Origin: [Mycobacterium] crassicus
GTDB lineage: Bacteria > Actinomycetota > Actinomycetes > Mycobacteriales > Mycobacteriaceae
DNA: 64,000 nucleotides
Direction of reading: 5' to 3'
Assembly: GCF_020181615.1 (NCBI RefSeq)
Contig: NZ_CP084029.1
Coordinates: 785,157 to 849,156, forward strand
Made by a program: the position numbers and the translations under genes. Below the pieces are notes generated by a model. That model saw only the letters and a list, made by a program, of their open reading frames with translations, was not told the origin of the DNA and did no database searches. Positions 27,047-43,159 of this stretch are shown piece by piece (positions within the stretch are counted from its first letter, which is position 1; every line of letters starts with the position of its first letter).

Positions 27047-27487
27047 GTGACGGAAATTGTGGAGATTCTCGCGCTGCTGGTGGTCGGGGCCCTGGTGGGT
27101 TCGGAGTTCGCGGTGGCGGCGTTCGTTCGTCCCATCCTCGGGCGCCTGCCCGACGACGCCTTCTGGGCCGCCCGCGGTGACGGCGCCGGGCTGCTGGGGA
27201 AGGTGATGCCGTTCTGGTACCTGACGTCGTTCGCGCTGCTGGTGGCCGTCGGCGTCGTCGCCGACTCGCAGCGTTGGCTTATCGGTGTGGGCGCGGGTGT
27301 GATGGTGGCCGTCGTGCTGCTGTCGGTGCTGGTGCTGGTGCCGATCAACAACAAGATCGCGGCGTGGCGCACCCCCGACGACGTGTCCCGAGCGCTTGCC
27401 GCGCGATGGGATCGGCTGCACTGGTTGCGGGTGGTGATGTTGGCAGTGATCTACGTGTTGCTCGTGATCGGCGTCGTGAATGCCTAG
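27047..27487 (+). CDS. DUF1772 (anthrone-oxygenase-like) membrane protein
   Basis: 146 residues with four hydrophobic segments (about 5-25, 57-74, 78-104 and 126-144). The segment LVPINNKIAAWRTPDD ... RWDRLHWLRVVMLAV is the hallmark of the DUF1772 family, whose members are often divergently placed from HxlR or TetR regulators. Enzymatic role is not established for most of them. It starts at GTG 27047, 23 nt after the operator. Confidence 0.75.
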   Translation: MTEIVEILALLVVGALVGSEFAVAAFVRPILGRLPDDAFWAARGDGAGLLGKVMPFWYLTSFALLVAVGVVADSQRWLIGVGAGVMVAVVLLSVLVLVPINNKIAAWRTPDDVSRALAARWDRLHWLRVVMLAVIYVLLVIGVVNA

Positions 27488-27513
27488 CTGTCGCCAGGCC
27501 GGTGAACCCCGTT

Positions 27514-27543
27514 TTGGTTGATCGGCATCCGTCGCGCTAGTGT
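27514..27543 (+). promoter_or_regulatory. Sigma-A-like promoter of rplJ-rplL
   Basis: TTGGTT (27514-27519) and TAGTGT (27538-27543) are 18 nt apart. Transcription would begin near 27550, giving a roughly 175-nt leader before rplJ. Confidence 0.5.
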
Positions 27544-27549
27544 GTGTGC

Positions 27550-27677
27550 CGATCCACCACAGACCGTCGGTCACCGAGCAATCGGTTGAAGGTCCGGGAA
27601 CATCCCGGCGGCCCACGCAGGAGGACGAGGCACCGCACACATTGTGACGCCCCGACCGCATCCTGCGTCGGGGCGTC
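27550..27677 (+). promoter_or_regulatory. Ribosomal protein L10-type mRNA leader ending in a terminator-like hairpin
   Basis: The leader contains several GC-rich stems (for example CCGGGA...TCCCGG near 27597-27608) and an unpaired GCAGGAGGACGAGG segment. It ends in GACGCCCCGAC (27646-27656) pairing GTCGGGGCGTC (27667-27677) followed by TTTCGTT. L10 leaders in many bacteria bind the L10-L12 complex and repress their operon. The 11-bp final stem plus T-run suggests attenuation. The structure is seen; the L10 role is inferred from place. Confidence 0.5.
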
Positions 27678-27724
27678 TTTCGTTCTCCGGTGGGCACCAG
27701 ATACATCGACACCAGGAGGTATGC

Positions 27725-28357
27725 ATGGCGAAGGCTGACAAGGCCGGCGCCGTCGCGGAGATCGTCGAGCAGTTCAAGGACTCGACCGCTACCGTGATCA
27801 CCGAGTACCGCGGCCTGACGGTTGCCAACCTGGCGGAGTTGCGACGCTCCCTCGCCGGCTCGGCCACCTATGCGGTTGCGAAGAACACGCTGGTCAAGCG
27901 CGCTGCGGCCGAGGCCGGCGTGGAAGGTCTTGACGAGCTGTTCGCCGGCCCGACGGCGATCGCGTTCGTCCGGGGAGAGCCCGTCGACGCCGCCAAGGCC
28001 ATCAAGAAGTTCGCCAAGGACCACAAGGCGCTGGTCATCAAGGGCGGCTACATGGACGGTCACGCGCTGACCGTCGCCGAGGTGGAGCGCATCGCCGACC
28101 TGGAGTCGCGCGAGGTGCTGCTGGCCAAGCTGGCCGGCGCGATGAAGGGCAACATGGCCAAGGCTGCCGGCCTGTTCGCCGCCCCGGCTTCGCAGATGGC
28201 CCGCCTTGCCGCGGCGCTGCAGGAGAAGAAACCCGCCTCGGAGGCTGCACCAGCGTCGGCTCCCGAAGCACCTGCCGAGGCTCCGGCCGAGACCGAGGCT
28301 CCGGCCGAGACCGAGGCTGCGGCGGAGACCGCCGAAGCCCCGGCCGCGACCGAATAA
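27725..28357 (+). CDS. rplJ: 50S ribosomal protein L10 with long acidic C-terminal tail
   Basis: 210 residues from ATG 27725, with AGGAGG six nt upstream. The L10 core (1-175) is normal: [31 protein letters not shown] and the C-terminal helix that binds L7/L12 dimers ([15 protein letters not shown]). The last 35 residues are an added Ala/Pro/Glu tail with repeats of EAPAET. I recall M. tuberculosis L10 as 178 residues without this tail. L10 carries the L7/L12 stalk, so the tail would sit near the factor-binding site. Confidence 0.95.
   Translation: MAKADKAGAVAEIVEQFKDSTATVITEYRGLTVANLAELRRSLAGSATYAVAKNTLVKRAAAEAGVEGLDELFAGPTAIAFVRGEPVDAAKAIKKFAKDHKALVIKGGYMDGHALTVAEVERIADLESREVLLAKLAGAMKGNMAKAAGLFAAPASQMARLAAALQEKKPASEAAPASAPEAPAEAPAETEAPAETEAAAETAEAPAATE
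28277..28330 (+). repeat. Three 18-bp tandem repeats in the rplJ tail
   Basis: Two identical units GAGGCTCCGGCCGAGACC and one variant GAGGCTGCGGCGGAGACC, encoding [18 protein letters not shown]. Period and residue bias match the repeats in nusG at 13466-13537. Confidence 0.92.
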
Positions 28358-28403
28358 CTCTCAACCCCAACTTCCCTAACCGGAATCAGAAAGGACCGAA
28401 ATC

Positions 28404-28790
28404 ATGGCCAAAATTTCCACCGACGAACTGCTCGACGTCTTCAAGGAGATGACCCTGCTGGAGCTGTCGGACTTCGTCAAGAAGTTCGAGGAGACCTTCG
28501 AGGTCACCGCGGCTGCCCCGGTCGCCGTCGCCGTCGCCGGCGGTGCCCCGGCCGCCGCTGAGGCCGCCGAGGAGCAGTCCGAGTTCGACGTCATCCTGGA
28601 GTCGGCCGGCGAGAAGAAGATCGGCGTCATCAAGGTCGTGCGTGAGATCGTCTCCGGCCTGGGCCTCAAGGAGGCCAAGGACCTGGTCGACAGCGCCCCC
28701 AAGCCGCTGCTGGAGAAGGTCGCCAAGGAGGCCGCCGAGGACGCCAAGGCGAAGCTCGAGGCTGCCGGCGCCAGCGTCACCGTCAAGTAG
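28404..28790 (+). CDS. rplL: 50S ribosomal protein L7/L12
   Basis: 128 residues. The N-terminal dimerisation domain is [26 protein letters not shown]; an Ala-rich hinge follows; the C-terminal factor-binding domain has [22 protein letters not shown]7/L12 recruits translation GTPases such as EF-G and EF-Tu, encoded at 50-53 kb. It starts 46 nt after rplJ. Confidence 0.97.
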   Translation: MAKISTDELLDVFKEMTLLELSDFVKKFEETFEVTAAAPVAVAVAGGAPAAAEAAEEQSEFDVILESAGEKKIGVIKVVREIVSGLGLKEAKDLVDSAPKPLLEKVAKEAAEDAKAKLEAAGASVTVK

Positions 28791-28804
28791 TTCGAACTAC
28801 AGCC

Positions 28805-28839
28805 GAAACCCCCGGAACCCGCGCGGTTCCGGGGGTTTC
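28805..28839. terminator. Intrinsic terminator after rplL, bidirectional
   Basis: GAAACCCCCGGAACC (28805-28819) pairs perfectly with GGTTCCGGGGGTTTC (28825-28839), loop of 5. It separates rplL from the convergent TetR gene. Confidence 0.85.
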
Positions 28840-28846
28840 CGCTGTT

Positions 28847-29560
28847 TCAGGGCCGGTCGGTCACCGCGGCCAGCGACTGGGCCACCCGTTCGGGAGTGTC
28901 GCCCAGCGCCACCAGAAGGCTGGTCGCGGTCGGGCTCAGCACCGGCCCCGCCGCGGTGGCCGATTCGTTCGGGTCGCCGAAGAAGCCCGCGAGCTCCAGC
29001 ATCACGAAACCGTGCATCACCGTCCAGAACTGCGCTGCGGTCGCCACCACTTCGGCGTCGGAGGGCGCCGAGCCGTTGGTGCCGGCTGAGGTCACCGTGA
29101 TCCGGCCGCGTTGGATCGATCGGTGTACGCCGTGCACCAGGTGCGCGAAGCTGGGGGCGTAAACGTCGATCTCGGCCAGGCTCAGGGTGAGCATGTTGCG
29201 CGCCGGCGCGTTGATGCCGTGCGCGCTGGTGCTGCCGAACATCAGCCGGTACAGGTGTGGGCGGTCGATCGCGAAGGCCCGGTAGGCGATCCCGGTGGCC
29301 AGCAGGTCGGCCACCGGATCCTCGGTGACCGGGATAGTCAGCGCCGCGTCGAACTGGCGCAGGCCCTCGTCGGCGACGGCCGCGATCAGCTGCGACATGC
29401 CGCCGAAGTGGGTGTAGACCGCCATCGTGGAAGTCCCGGCGGTCCCGGCCACTCGGCGGGTCTGCAGCGCGTCGGGGCCGTGTTCGTCGAGCAATCCGAC
29501 TGCTGCCCGCAGCAGGTCGTCGCGCACGTTGCGCTCAGGCTGCGAAGTCACGGTTGTCAT
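28847..29560 (-). CDS. TetR-family repressor of the carotenoid oxygenase gene
   Basis: 237 residues. The HTH is RRVAGTAGTSTMAVYTHFGGMSQLIAAVADE at about 37-65, quoted here as TSTMAVYTHFGGMSQLI. The ligand domain is of the WHG/TetR_C type (MHGFVMLELAGFF). It corresponds to Rv0653c. The gene is divergent from the carotenoid oxygenase with a 28-bp palindrome between them, so it probably represses both and is released by a lipophilic ligand, possibly an apocarotenoid or the enzyme substrate. Confidence 0.88.
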   Translation of the reverse strand: MTTVTSQPERNVRDDLLRAAVGLLDEHGPDALQTRRVAGTAGTSTMAVYTHFGGMSQLIAAVADEGLRQFDAALTIPVTEDPVADLLATGIAYRAFAIDRPHLYRLMFGSTSAHGINAPARNMLTLSLAEIDVYAPSFAHLVHGVHRSIQRGRITVTSAGTNGSAPSDAEVVATAAQFWTVMHGFVMLELAGFFGDPNESATAAGPVLSPTATSLLVALGDTPERVAQSLAAVTDRP

Positions 29561-29584
29561 CGTGTCACAGCTGGCGTACGGTAC

Positions 29585-29612
29585 CTATAACGTTGAAATA
29601 ACAATGTTATAG
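29585..29612. promoter_or_regulatory. TetR operator palindrome before the carotenoid oxygenase
   Basis: CTATAACGTTG (29585-29595) and CAATGTTATAG (29602-29612) are inverted with 10 of 11 matches and a 6-bp AT-rich centre. It ends at the AGGAG ribosome site of the oxygenase gene and lies 25 bp from the TetR start, suiting control of both. Confidence 0.78.
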
Positions 29613-29620
29613 GAGTTGGC

Positions 29621-31123
29621 ATGACCACCAGCCAGGCAGTCCCCGTCGCTAACCCGTATCTGGAAGGCGTGATGGGGCCGGTGCGGACCGAGCTGACCAC
29701 CACCCAACTGCGGGTGACCGGGCAGATCCCGGACTACCTCGACGGTCGCTATCTGCGCAACGGGCCCAACCCCGTCGCCGAGGTCGATCCGGCGACCTAT
29801 CACTGGTTCACCGGCGACCCCATGGTGCACGGTGTGGCCCTGGGCGGCGGCCAGGCTCGCTGGTACCGCAACCGTTGGGTGCGCACGCCGGCGGTCTGTG
29901 CCGCGCTGGGCGAACCGCTGCGCGCCCGGATCGACGTGCGGGCCGGGATGCAGTCCGTCGGCCCCAACACCAACGTGCTCGGCCATGCCGGCAAGACGCT
30001 GGCGCTGGTGGAGGGCGGCGTGGCCAACTACGAGCTCACCGAGGAACTCGACACGGTGGGCACCTGCGACTTCGACGGCACCCTGGCGGGCGGTTACACC
30101 GCGCACCCGCACCGCGACCCGGTCACCGGCGAGTTGCATGCGGTGTCGTACTCGTTCGCTCGGGGCAACACCGTGCAGTACTCGGTGATCGACACCGACG
30201 GCCGCGCCCGCCGCACCGTCGACATCGCGGTGACCGGGTCGCCGATGATGCATGACTTCTCGCTGACCGACAAATACGTCGTGGTCTATGACCTGCCGGT
30301 CACCTTCGACTCGGCGCAGGTGCTGCCGGTGAGCATGCCCCGCTGGCTGAAGGCGCCCGCGCGGCTGGTGCTGAGCAGCCTGGTCGGCCGGGTCCGGGTG
30401 CCCAGCCCGGTCACCGCGATGGTCAACCGCGACAGCAGGCCGCCGGGCGGGCTGCCGTACTCCTGGAACCCCGGCTATCCGGCGCGCATCGGAGTCATGC
30501 CCCGCGAGGGCGAGCCGAAAGTGCGCTGGTTCGACGTCGAGCCCTGTTACGTCTTTCACCCGCTCAACGCCTACACCGAGGTCTCGCCGACCGGGCAGGA
30601 ACTGCTGGTGCTCGACGTGGTGCGCTACGCGAAGGTCTTCGACGTCGACCGGCGTGGGCCCGGCGACGCCCCGCCGGCCCTGGACCGCTGGACGATCAAC
30701 CTGGACACCGGCGCGGTCAGCACCGAGGCCCGCGACGACCGGCCGCAGGAGTTCCCCCGGATCAACGAGTCGCTGCTGGGCCGCAAGCACCGCTTCGGCT
30801 ACGCCGTCGGGATCAACGGCGGGTTCATCGGCGACACCCAGTCGGAGATGTCGACCGCGCTGTACAAGCACGACTACGCGACCGGGACGAGTACGACGGC
30901 CGGCCTCGACCCGCAGTTGGTGTTGGGCGAGATGTCCTTCGTTCCGCGTCCCGGCGGTACCGACGAAGACGACGGTATCTTGATCGGAATGGGTCACCAC
31001 CGCGGTGACGACGAGGGCCAACTGGTAATCCTCGATGCGGCGACCTGCGAGTCCGTGGCGACCGTGCACCTGCCGCAGCGCGTGCCGATGGGATTCCACG
31101 GGAACTGGACTCCGGCTCACTGA
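29621..31123 (+). CDS. Carotenoid cleavage oxygenase (RPE65 family)
   Basis: 500 residues. The N-terminus GQIPDYLDGRYLRNGPNP is the family entry motif. Four iron-binding histidines are expected and suitable ones are seen in GYTAHPHRDP, MMHDFSLTDKY, CYVFHPLNAY and the C-terminal GFHGNWTP. Such non-haem iron dioxygenases cleave double bonds of carotenoids, apocarotenals or stilbenes. M. tuberculosis Rv0654 in this position is such a carotenoid oxygenase. ATG 29621 has AGGAG 5 nt upstream, overlapping the operator. Confidence 0.9.
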   Translation: MTTSQAVPVANPYLEGVMGPVRTELTTTQLRVTGQIPDYLDGRYLRNGPNPVAEVDPATYHWFTGDPMVHGVALGGGQARWYRNRWVRTPAVCAALGEPLRARIDVRAGMQSVGPNTNVLGHAGKTLALVEGGVANYELTEELDTVGTCDFDGTLAGGYTAHPHRDPVTGELHAVSYSFARGNTVQYSVIDTDGRARRTVDIAVTGSPMMHDFSLTDKYVVVYDLPVTFDSAQVLPVSMPRWLKAPARLVLSSLVGRVRVPSPVTAMVNRDSRPPGGLPYSWNPGYPARIGVMPREGEPKVRWFDVEPCYVFHPLNAYTEVSPTGQELLVLDVVRYAKVFDVDRRGPGDAPPALDRWTINLDTGAVSTEARDDRPQEFPRINESLLGRKHRFGYAVGINGGFIGDTQSEMSTALYKHDYATGTSTTAGLDPQLVLGEMSFVPRPGGTDEDDGILIGMGHHRGDDEGQLVILDAATCESVATVHLPQRVPMGFHGNWTPAH

Positions 31124-31220
31124 GGTGGACCGCCCATATGGGTCGCAGTGGTGCGCTACAGTGGCCCAAGCCACACGGGGATAGGTGGCACAACTAGACG
31201 TTGCGGAAGGACCTCTACTA

Positions 31221-32273
31221 ATGGGTGTCGCCATCGAGGTAAATGGGCTGACGAAGTCCTTCGGATCTGCCCGGATCTGGGAAGACGTCTCCTTGACCAT
31301 TCCCGAGGGCGAGGTCAGTGTTCTGCTGGGACCGTCCGGTACCGGTAAGTCCGTGTTCCTGAAGTCGCTGATCGGCCTGCTGCGCCCCGAGCGCGGCTCG
31401 ATCGTCATCGACGGCACCGACATCCTCGAGTGTTCGGCCAAGGAGCTCTACGAGATCCGCACGCTGTTCGGGGTGTTGTTCCAGGACGGCGCGCTGTTCG
31501 GGTCGATGAACATCTACGACAACACCGCCTTCCCGTTGCGCGAGCACACCAAGAAGTCCGAGAGCCAGATCCGCGACATCGTCATGGAGAAACTCGATCT
31601 GGTCGGTATGCCCAACGACGGCTACAAGTTCCCGGGTGAGATCTCCGGCGGTATGCGCAAGCGTGCCGGCCTGGCCCGTGCCCTGGTGCTGGACCCGCAG
31701 ATCATCCTCTGCGACGAGCCCGACTCGGGTCTGGACCCGGTCCGCACCGCCTACCTGAGCCAGCTGCTGATCGACATCAACGCCCAGATCGACGCCACCA
31801 TCCTGATCGTCACGCACAACATCAACATCGCCCGCACCGTGCCGGACAACATGGGCATGCTGTTCCGCAAGCAGCTGGTGATGTTCGGGCCCCGCGAGGT
31901 GCTGCTGACCTCGGATGAGCCGGTGGTGCGCCAGTTCCTCAACGGCCGGCGTATCGGGCCGATCGGCATGTCCGAGGAGAAGGACCAGGCGACCGCGGCG
32001 GCCGAAGAGGCGATGCTGGCCGCCGGCCAGAGCGACGGCGGCGTCGAAGAGGTCTTCGGCGTGCCGCCCCAGCTCGCCGCGACGCCCGGGTTGCCGGAGC
32101 GCAAGGCCGTGGGTCGGCGCAAGGCCCGGGTGCGGGAGATCCTGCACACCCTGCCGCCCAACGCCCAGGCCGCCATCCGCGACGACCTCGAAGGCACTCA
32201 CAAGTTCGCGGTCCACGAGTTCCCCGAGGAAGACGAAGCCCCCACCGCGTCGATCCCGGCATCGCCGAGCTGA
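31221..32273 (+). CDS. mkl: Mce transport ATPase Mkl (MceG)
   Basis: 350 residues from ATG 31221 (GGAAGGA upstream); GTG 31185 would add 12. ABC ATPase motifs: Walker A GPSGTGKS (37-44), Q-loop LFGVLFQDGALFG, signature ISGGMRKRAGLARAL, Walker B IILCDEPDSGLD, switch His in IVTHN. The C-terminal 90 residues are the Mkl-specific extension. Mkl energises several Mce lipid and cholesterol importers whose permeases are encoded elsewhere. It corresponds to Rv0655. Confidence 0.94.
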   Translation: MGVAIEVNGLTKSFGSARIWEDVSLTIPEGEVSVLLGPSGTGKSVFLKSLIGLLRPERGSIVIDGTDILECSAKELYEIRTLFGVLFQDGALFGSMNIYDNTAFPLREHTKKSESQIRDIVMEKLDLVGMPNDGYKFPGEISGGMRKRAGLARALVLDPQIILCDEPDSGLDPVRTAYLSQLLIDINAQIDATILIVTHNINIARTVPDNMGMLFRKQLVMFGPREVLLTSDEPVVRQFLNGRRIGPIGMSEEKDQATAAAEEAMLAAGQSDGGVEEVFGVPPQLAATPGLPERKAVGRRKARVREILHTLPPNAQAAIRDDLEGTHKFAVHEFPEEDEAPTASIPASPS

Positions 32274-32660
32274 GTCGCCGCCGGGCCACACCGTGTCAGC
32301 TCTTGACGGACGGACCTAAACGGTCCAATCTGGTCAACAGCGTTTGCGGGGGACTCCGGCGGAGGCCAGCCAGCGACCGATAAGGGTCCCGGGACGCTGC
32401 AGTTGAGGATTGCGTGAGCCTGCGCTATTGTTGGACGTTGCGCTGGCTTCCTCCTGCCCTCCCTTACCCGCACCCGACACCGCAGTACCAGCCTGAGTCG
32501 TTTTTTATCGGCTCGTTTGTAGGTTGTGACCTCGTGGTTTGGCTGTGCGTGAGACCGGTCAGATTGTTCGTCAGCCGAACCAACGGTCGATATTCGCAGC
32601 GAACGGGATCTGGTGAGAACCGGGACCCGCTGGCCGCATTAGGTGCTGGAAGGATGCATC
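32274..32660 (+). promoter_or_regulatory. rpoB upstream region with a sigma-A-like promoter at 32403-32431
   Basis: This 387-bp gap holds no convincing gene. TTGAGG (32403-32408) and TATTGT (32426-32431) are exactly 17 nt apart, the best promoter candidate, starting near 32438 and giving a leader of about 220 nt. The leader is T-rich for this genome around 32490-32530. A second promoter could lie elsewhere in the gap but I see none as good. Confidence 0.55.
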
Positions 32661-36191
<3,531 letters not shown>

Positions 36192-36205
36192 TTTCCAGCT
36201 ACTAA

Positions 36206-40180
<3,975 letters not shown>

Positions 40181-40192
40181 TTTCCGAACGAG

Positions 40193-40221
40193 GAAAGCCC
40201 CGGGTGCGCCCGGGGCTTTTC
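40193..40221 (+). terminator. Intrinsic terminator of rpoB-rpoC
   Basis: GAAAGCCCCGGG (40193-40204) pairs with CCCGGGGCTTTTC (40209-40221) around loop TGCG, 12 nt after the rpoC stop. Confidence 0.9.
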
Positions 40222-40245
40222 TCGTTTCGGCCGGATCGGCCGTCG

Positions 40246-40297
40246 AGTGTGCGTTTTGGGCGGGATTTCGGCGCAACTCCCGCCCAAAACGCACACT
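40246..40297. repeat. Perfect 20-bp inverted repeat (REP-like palindrome)
   Basis: The arm at 40246-40265 begins AGTGTGCGTTTTGGGC and is the exact reverse complement of 40278-40297; the loop is 12 nt. There is no T-run, and rpoC already has its own terminator just before, so it is unlikely to be only a terminator. It resembles the repetitive extragenic palindromes of some bacteria. Only one copy is present in this window. Confidence 0.85.
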
Positions 40298-40350
40298 TGG
40301 GGCACCGGCTCAGGTTGCGGGCCGCCCAGACGCCGGGTTGCATCGTGGGT

Positions 40351-41841
40351 ATGGGGGACGAGGTCAACCACACCGCCTACGGTCGCACCCAGCGCCAGAC
40401 CTACCGGCGCAAGATCCAGCGGTGCCTGGACGTCTTCGAGACGATGCTGGCCCAGTACAGCTTCGACTGCGAGCGGCCGCTGACCGGCATGGAGATCGAA
40501 GGCAACCTGGTCGGCGAGGACTACCGGCCGGCGATGTCGAACTCCGAAGTGCTCGCCGCGATCGACGATCCGGCGTATCAGCGTGAATTGGGCGCCTACA
40601 ACATCGAGTTGAACATCCCGCCTCGGCCGCTGCCCGGCCGCCAGGGTCTGGAGTTGGAGGCCGACGTGCGCGCCAGCCTCAATGCCGCCGACGCCAAGGC
40701 ACGCGTCAACGGCGCTCGCATCGTGATGATCGGCATCCTGCCGACGCTGATGCCCGAGCACCTGACCGGCGACTGGATGAGCGACTCGGCACGGTATGCG
40801 GCGCTCAACGATTCGGTGTTCGCCGCGCGTGGTGAGGACATCTCGATCGAGATCGACGGCCCGGAACCCTTGAACATGCAGGTGGCATCCATCGCGCCGG
40901 AATCGGCGTGCACCAGCATGCAGCTGCACCTTCAGGTGTCGCCGGACCAGTTCGCCGGCCACTGGAACGCCGCCCAGGTGCTGGCCGGCCCGCAGCTGGC
41001 GCTGGGCGCCAACTCCCCGTATTTCTTCGGCCACCGGCTGTGGGCGGAGACCCGGGTCGAGCTGTTCGCCCAATCCACCGACACCCGCCCCGACGAGCTC
41101 AAGAACCAGGGGGTCCGGCCCCGGGTGTGGTTCGGGGAGCGGTGGATCACCTCGATCTTCGATCTGTTCGAGGAGAACGTGCGCTACTTCCCGTCGCTCC
41201 TGCCGGAGGTCTCCGAGGAGGATCCAGAGGCCGAGCTGGCGCGGGGACGCACACCGCAGCTCTCGGAGCTGCGCCTGCACAACGGGACGGTGTACCGCTG
41301 GAACAGGCCGGTTTACGACGTCGTCGACGGCAGGCCGCACCTGCGGGTGGAGAACCGGGTGCTGCCGTCGGGGCCGACGGTCGCCGACATGCTGGCGAAC
41401 GCGCTGTTCTATTACGGGCTGCTGCGCCGGCTGGCCCGCGAGGAGCGACCGCTGTGGACCCAGATGAGTTTCGCGGCGGCCCACGACAACTTTCGCCGGG
41501 CGGCCAGGTACGGGATGAGCGCGCGGTTGCACTGGCCGGGCCTGGGGGAGGTGAGTGTGCCGGAGCTGACCCGGCGCGCCCTGCTGCCGCTGGCCCGCCA
41601 GGGACTTGAGGAGTGGGGCGTCTCGGCCGAAGCGGTCGACCGCTACCTGGGCATCATCGACGGCCGGGTCGCCGCGGGACGCAACGGGGCCACCTGGCAG
41701 GTGTCGACGGTGGTGGGGCTGCAGGCACGGGGGATGAGCCGCCAGGACGCCCTGGCGGAGATGCTGCGGCGGTACTGCACGCACATGCACACCAACCAGC
41801 CGGTGCACACCTGGCCGGTGGAAGGCGCCGACTGGGCCTGA
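40351..41841 (+). CDS. GCS2-family carboxylate-amine ligase (glutamate-cysteine ligase type)
   Basis: 496 residues from ATG 40351. The glutamate-cysteine ligase 2 signature is seen in [14 protein letters not shown] (the Glu residues bind metal-nucleotide), [13 protein letters not shown], and [22 protein letters not shown]. Mycobacteria make mycothiol and not glutathione, so the product may be another gamma-glutamyl amide; it is not MshC. Upstream is the palindrome; downstream is a short repeat array that contains its stop codon. The reaction class is likely; the amine substrate is unknown. Confidence 0.78.
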   Translation: MGDEVNHTAYGRTQRQTYRRKIQRCLDVFETMLAQYSFDCERPLTGMEIEGNLVGEDYRPAMSNSEVLAAIDDPAYQRELGAYNIELNIPPRPLPGRQGLELEADVRASLNAADAKARVNGARIVMIGILPTLMPEHLTGDWMSDSARYAALNDSVFAARGEDISIEIDGPEPLNMQVASIAPESACTSMQLHLQVSPDQFAGHWNAAQVLAGPQLALGANSPYFFGHRLWAETRVELFAQSTDTRPDELKNQGVRPRVWFGERWITSIFDLFEENVRYFPSLLPEVSEEDPEAELARGRTPQLSELRLHNGTVYRWNRPVYDVVDGRPHLRVENRVLPSGPTVADMLANALFYYGLLRRLAREERPLWTQMSFAAAHDNFRRAARYGMSARLHWPGLGEVSVPELTRRALLPLARQGLEEWGVSAEAVDRYLGIIDGRVAAGRNGATWQVSTVVGLQARGMSRQDALAEMLRRYCTHMHTNQPVHTWPVEGADWA

Positions 41842-41978
41842 CGGTCCGACTCGCCCCCTCGCCGCTGCGCGGCTGGGGGTACCCCCAGAGCCGGCTCGTC
41901 CCTCGCCCGCATCGTCGCCGGCTGGGCCTGACGGTCCGACTCCTCTGCCGGCTCGTCCCTCGCCCGCATCGTCGCCGG
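41832..41978. repeat. Interleaved direct repeats and a palindrome between the ligase and endonuclease IV genes
   Basis: A 21-bp unit (CTGGGCCTGACGGTCCGACTC is one base too long to alter: it starts CTGGGCCTGACGG) occurs at 41832-41852 and 41922-41942. A 32-bp unit occurs at 41890-41921 and 41947-41978. The order is A-spacer-B-A-spacer-B, a partial tandem duplication. The first A copy includes the stop codon of the ligase. Within the first spacer lies the perfect 16-bp palindrome CTGGGGGTACCCCCAG (41873-41888). Confidence 0.9.
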
Positions 41979-41993
41979 ACTAGGCTGACCGCC

Positions 41994-42752
41994 GTGTTGA
42001 TCGGATCCCATGTGCGCCCGGCTGATCCGCTGGCCGCCGCGCAGGCCGAGGGCGCCGACACGGTGCAGATCTTCCTCGGCAACCCGCAGAGCTGGAAACC
42101 CCCCAAACCACGCGAGGACGCCGAGGAACTGCGTAGCGCGGCGCTGCCGATCTACGTGCACGCGCCGTACCTGATCAACCTCGCCTCGCCGAACAATCGG
42201 GTGCGCATCCCGTCACGCACGATCCTGCAGCAGACCTGTGATGCCGCCGCCGACATCGGTGCTGTCGCGGTGATCGTGCACGGCGGGCATGTCACCGCCG
42301 ACGACACCGACGCGCAGGCGGGGTTCGTCCGCTGGCGCAAGGCGCTGGATCAGCTGGAGACGACCGTGCCGGTGTATCTGGAGAACACCGCCGGCGGCGA
42401 CCACGCGATGGCGCGGCACTTCGACACCATCGCGAAGTTGTGGGACCACATCGGCGACACCGGCGTCGGGTTCTGCCTGGACACCTGCCACACCTGGGCG
42501 GCCGGCGAGAAGCTGGCCGATGCGGTGGAACGCATCAAGGCCATCACCGGGCGCATCGACCTGGTGCACTGCAACGACTCCAAGGATGCGCCCGGCTCCG
42601 GGCGGGACCGGCACGCCAACTTCGGCGCCGGCCAGATCGATCCGGACCTGTTGGTGGCCGTCGTCAAAGCCGCTGGTGCACCGGTGATCTGCGAGACCGC
42701 AGAGGAGGGCCGCAAGGCCGACATCGCATTCCTCAAGGAACACCTCGGTTGA
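41994..42752 (+). CDS. nfo: Endonuclease IV (AP endonuclease)
   Basis: 252 residues from GTG 41994, the length of M. tuberculosis End (Rv0670). The TIM-barrel zinc ligands are visible: Glu in [11 protein letters not shown], Asp/His in [11 protein letters not shown], the HCNDSK block, [14 protein letters not shown], and Glu in VICETAEEG. The enzyme cuts DNA 5' to abasic sites in base-excision repair. TTG 41997 is a possible alternative start. Confidence 0.95.
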   Translation: MLIGSHVRPADPLAAAQAEGADTVQIFLGNPQSWKPPKPREDAEELRSAALPIYVHAPYLINLASPNNRVRIPSRTILQQTCDAAADIGAVAVIVHGGHVTADDTDAQAGFVRWRKALDQLETTVPVYLENTAGGDHAMARHFDTIAKLWDHIGDTGVGFCLDTCHTWAAGEKLADAVERIKAITGRIDLVHCNDSKDAPGSGRDRHANFGAGQIDPDLLVAVVKAAGAPVICETAEEGRKADIAFLKEHLG

Positions 42753-42970
42753 TTTCCCCTGGCCGGGGCCGGTGCGAGTACGCCGATCGGTGATCTGTGG
42801 GTCGCGGCCGCGGCCCACAGGATGTGATTCGTCAACCGACGCCTGACCCCTAGCACCGCAGTCCACGCGAGCAGAAACCGCCCGGCCTGTCATGCTTGTC
42901 GAAACATCCAGAAAGATCGATTTACCGTTACATGGATGACATATGGTTGGTGGTGTGCTAAATATTTCTC

Positions 42971-43128
42971 AGGCCCTCTGAAAGGGCGGCTTGCGCACAC
43001 GCTCCAACGGGGGATCTCAATGTCTGATCGGTACGACGCAGCGGGGGGTTGTCCCTAACGCAGCGCCCCACAAGCTACGGCGGTCACGGCCTGGAACCTC
43101 CCGACCTCGGGCCGTGACCGCCGTTTTT
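42971..43128 (+). ncRNA. Candidate small RNA with a strong terminator in the nfo-fadE8 gap
   Basis: The 441-bp gap between nfo and fadE8 has no ordinary gene. ATGACA (42936-42941) and TAAATA (42959-42964), 17 nt apart, could start transcription near 42971. The RNA would have a small hairpin (GCCCT/AGGGC near 42974-42988), a possible long-range GGCTTG/CAAGCT pairing, and a 14-bp terminator stem ending at 43123 followed by five Ts. It also contains a 12-codon ORF at 43021-43059 (MSDRYDAAGGCP) behind GGGGGA. The 5' end and expression are inferred. Confidence 0.4.
43078..43128 (+). terminator. Strong intrinsic terminator upstream of fadE8
   Basis: CGGCGGTCACGGCC (43078-43091) pairs perfectly with GGCCGTGACCGCCG (43110-43123), then TTTTT. 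It is upstream of the fadE8 promoter, so it must end a separate transcript. Confidence 0.88.
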
Positions 43129-43159
43129 CATATCTGACAACGCGTGTGAGTTACAACTA

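Noticed and set aside
40246..40297. Second rpoC terminator
   Set aside because: The palindrome has no T-run and a full terminator already ends at 40221, so I list it as a repeat.
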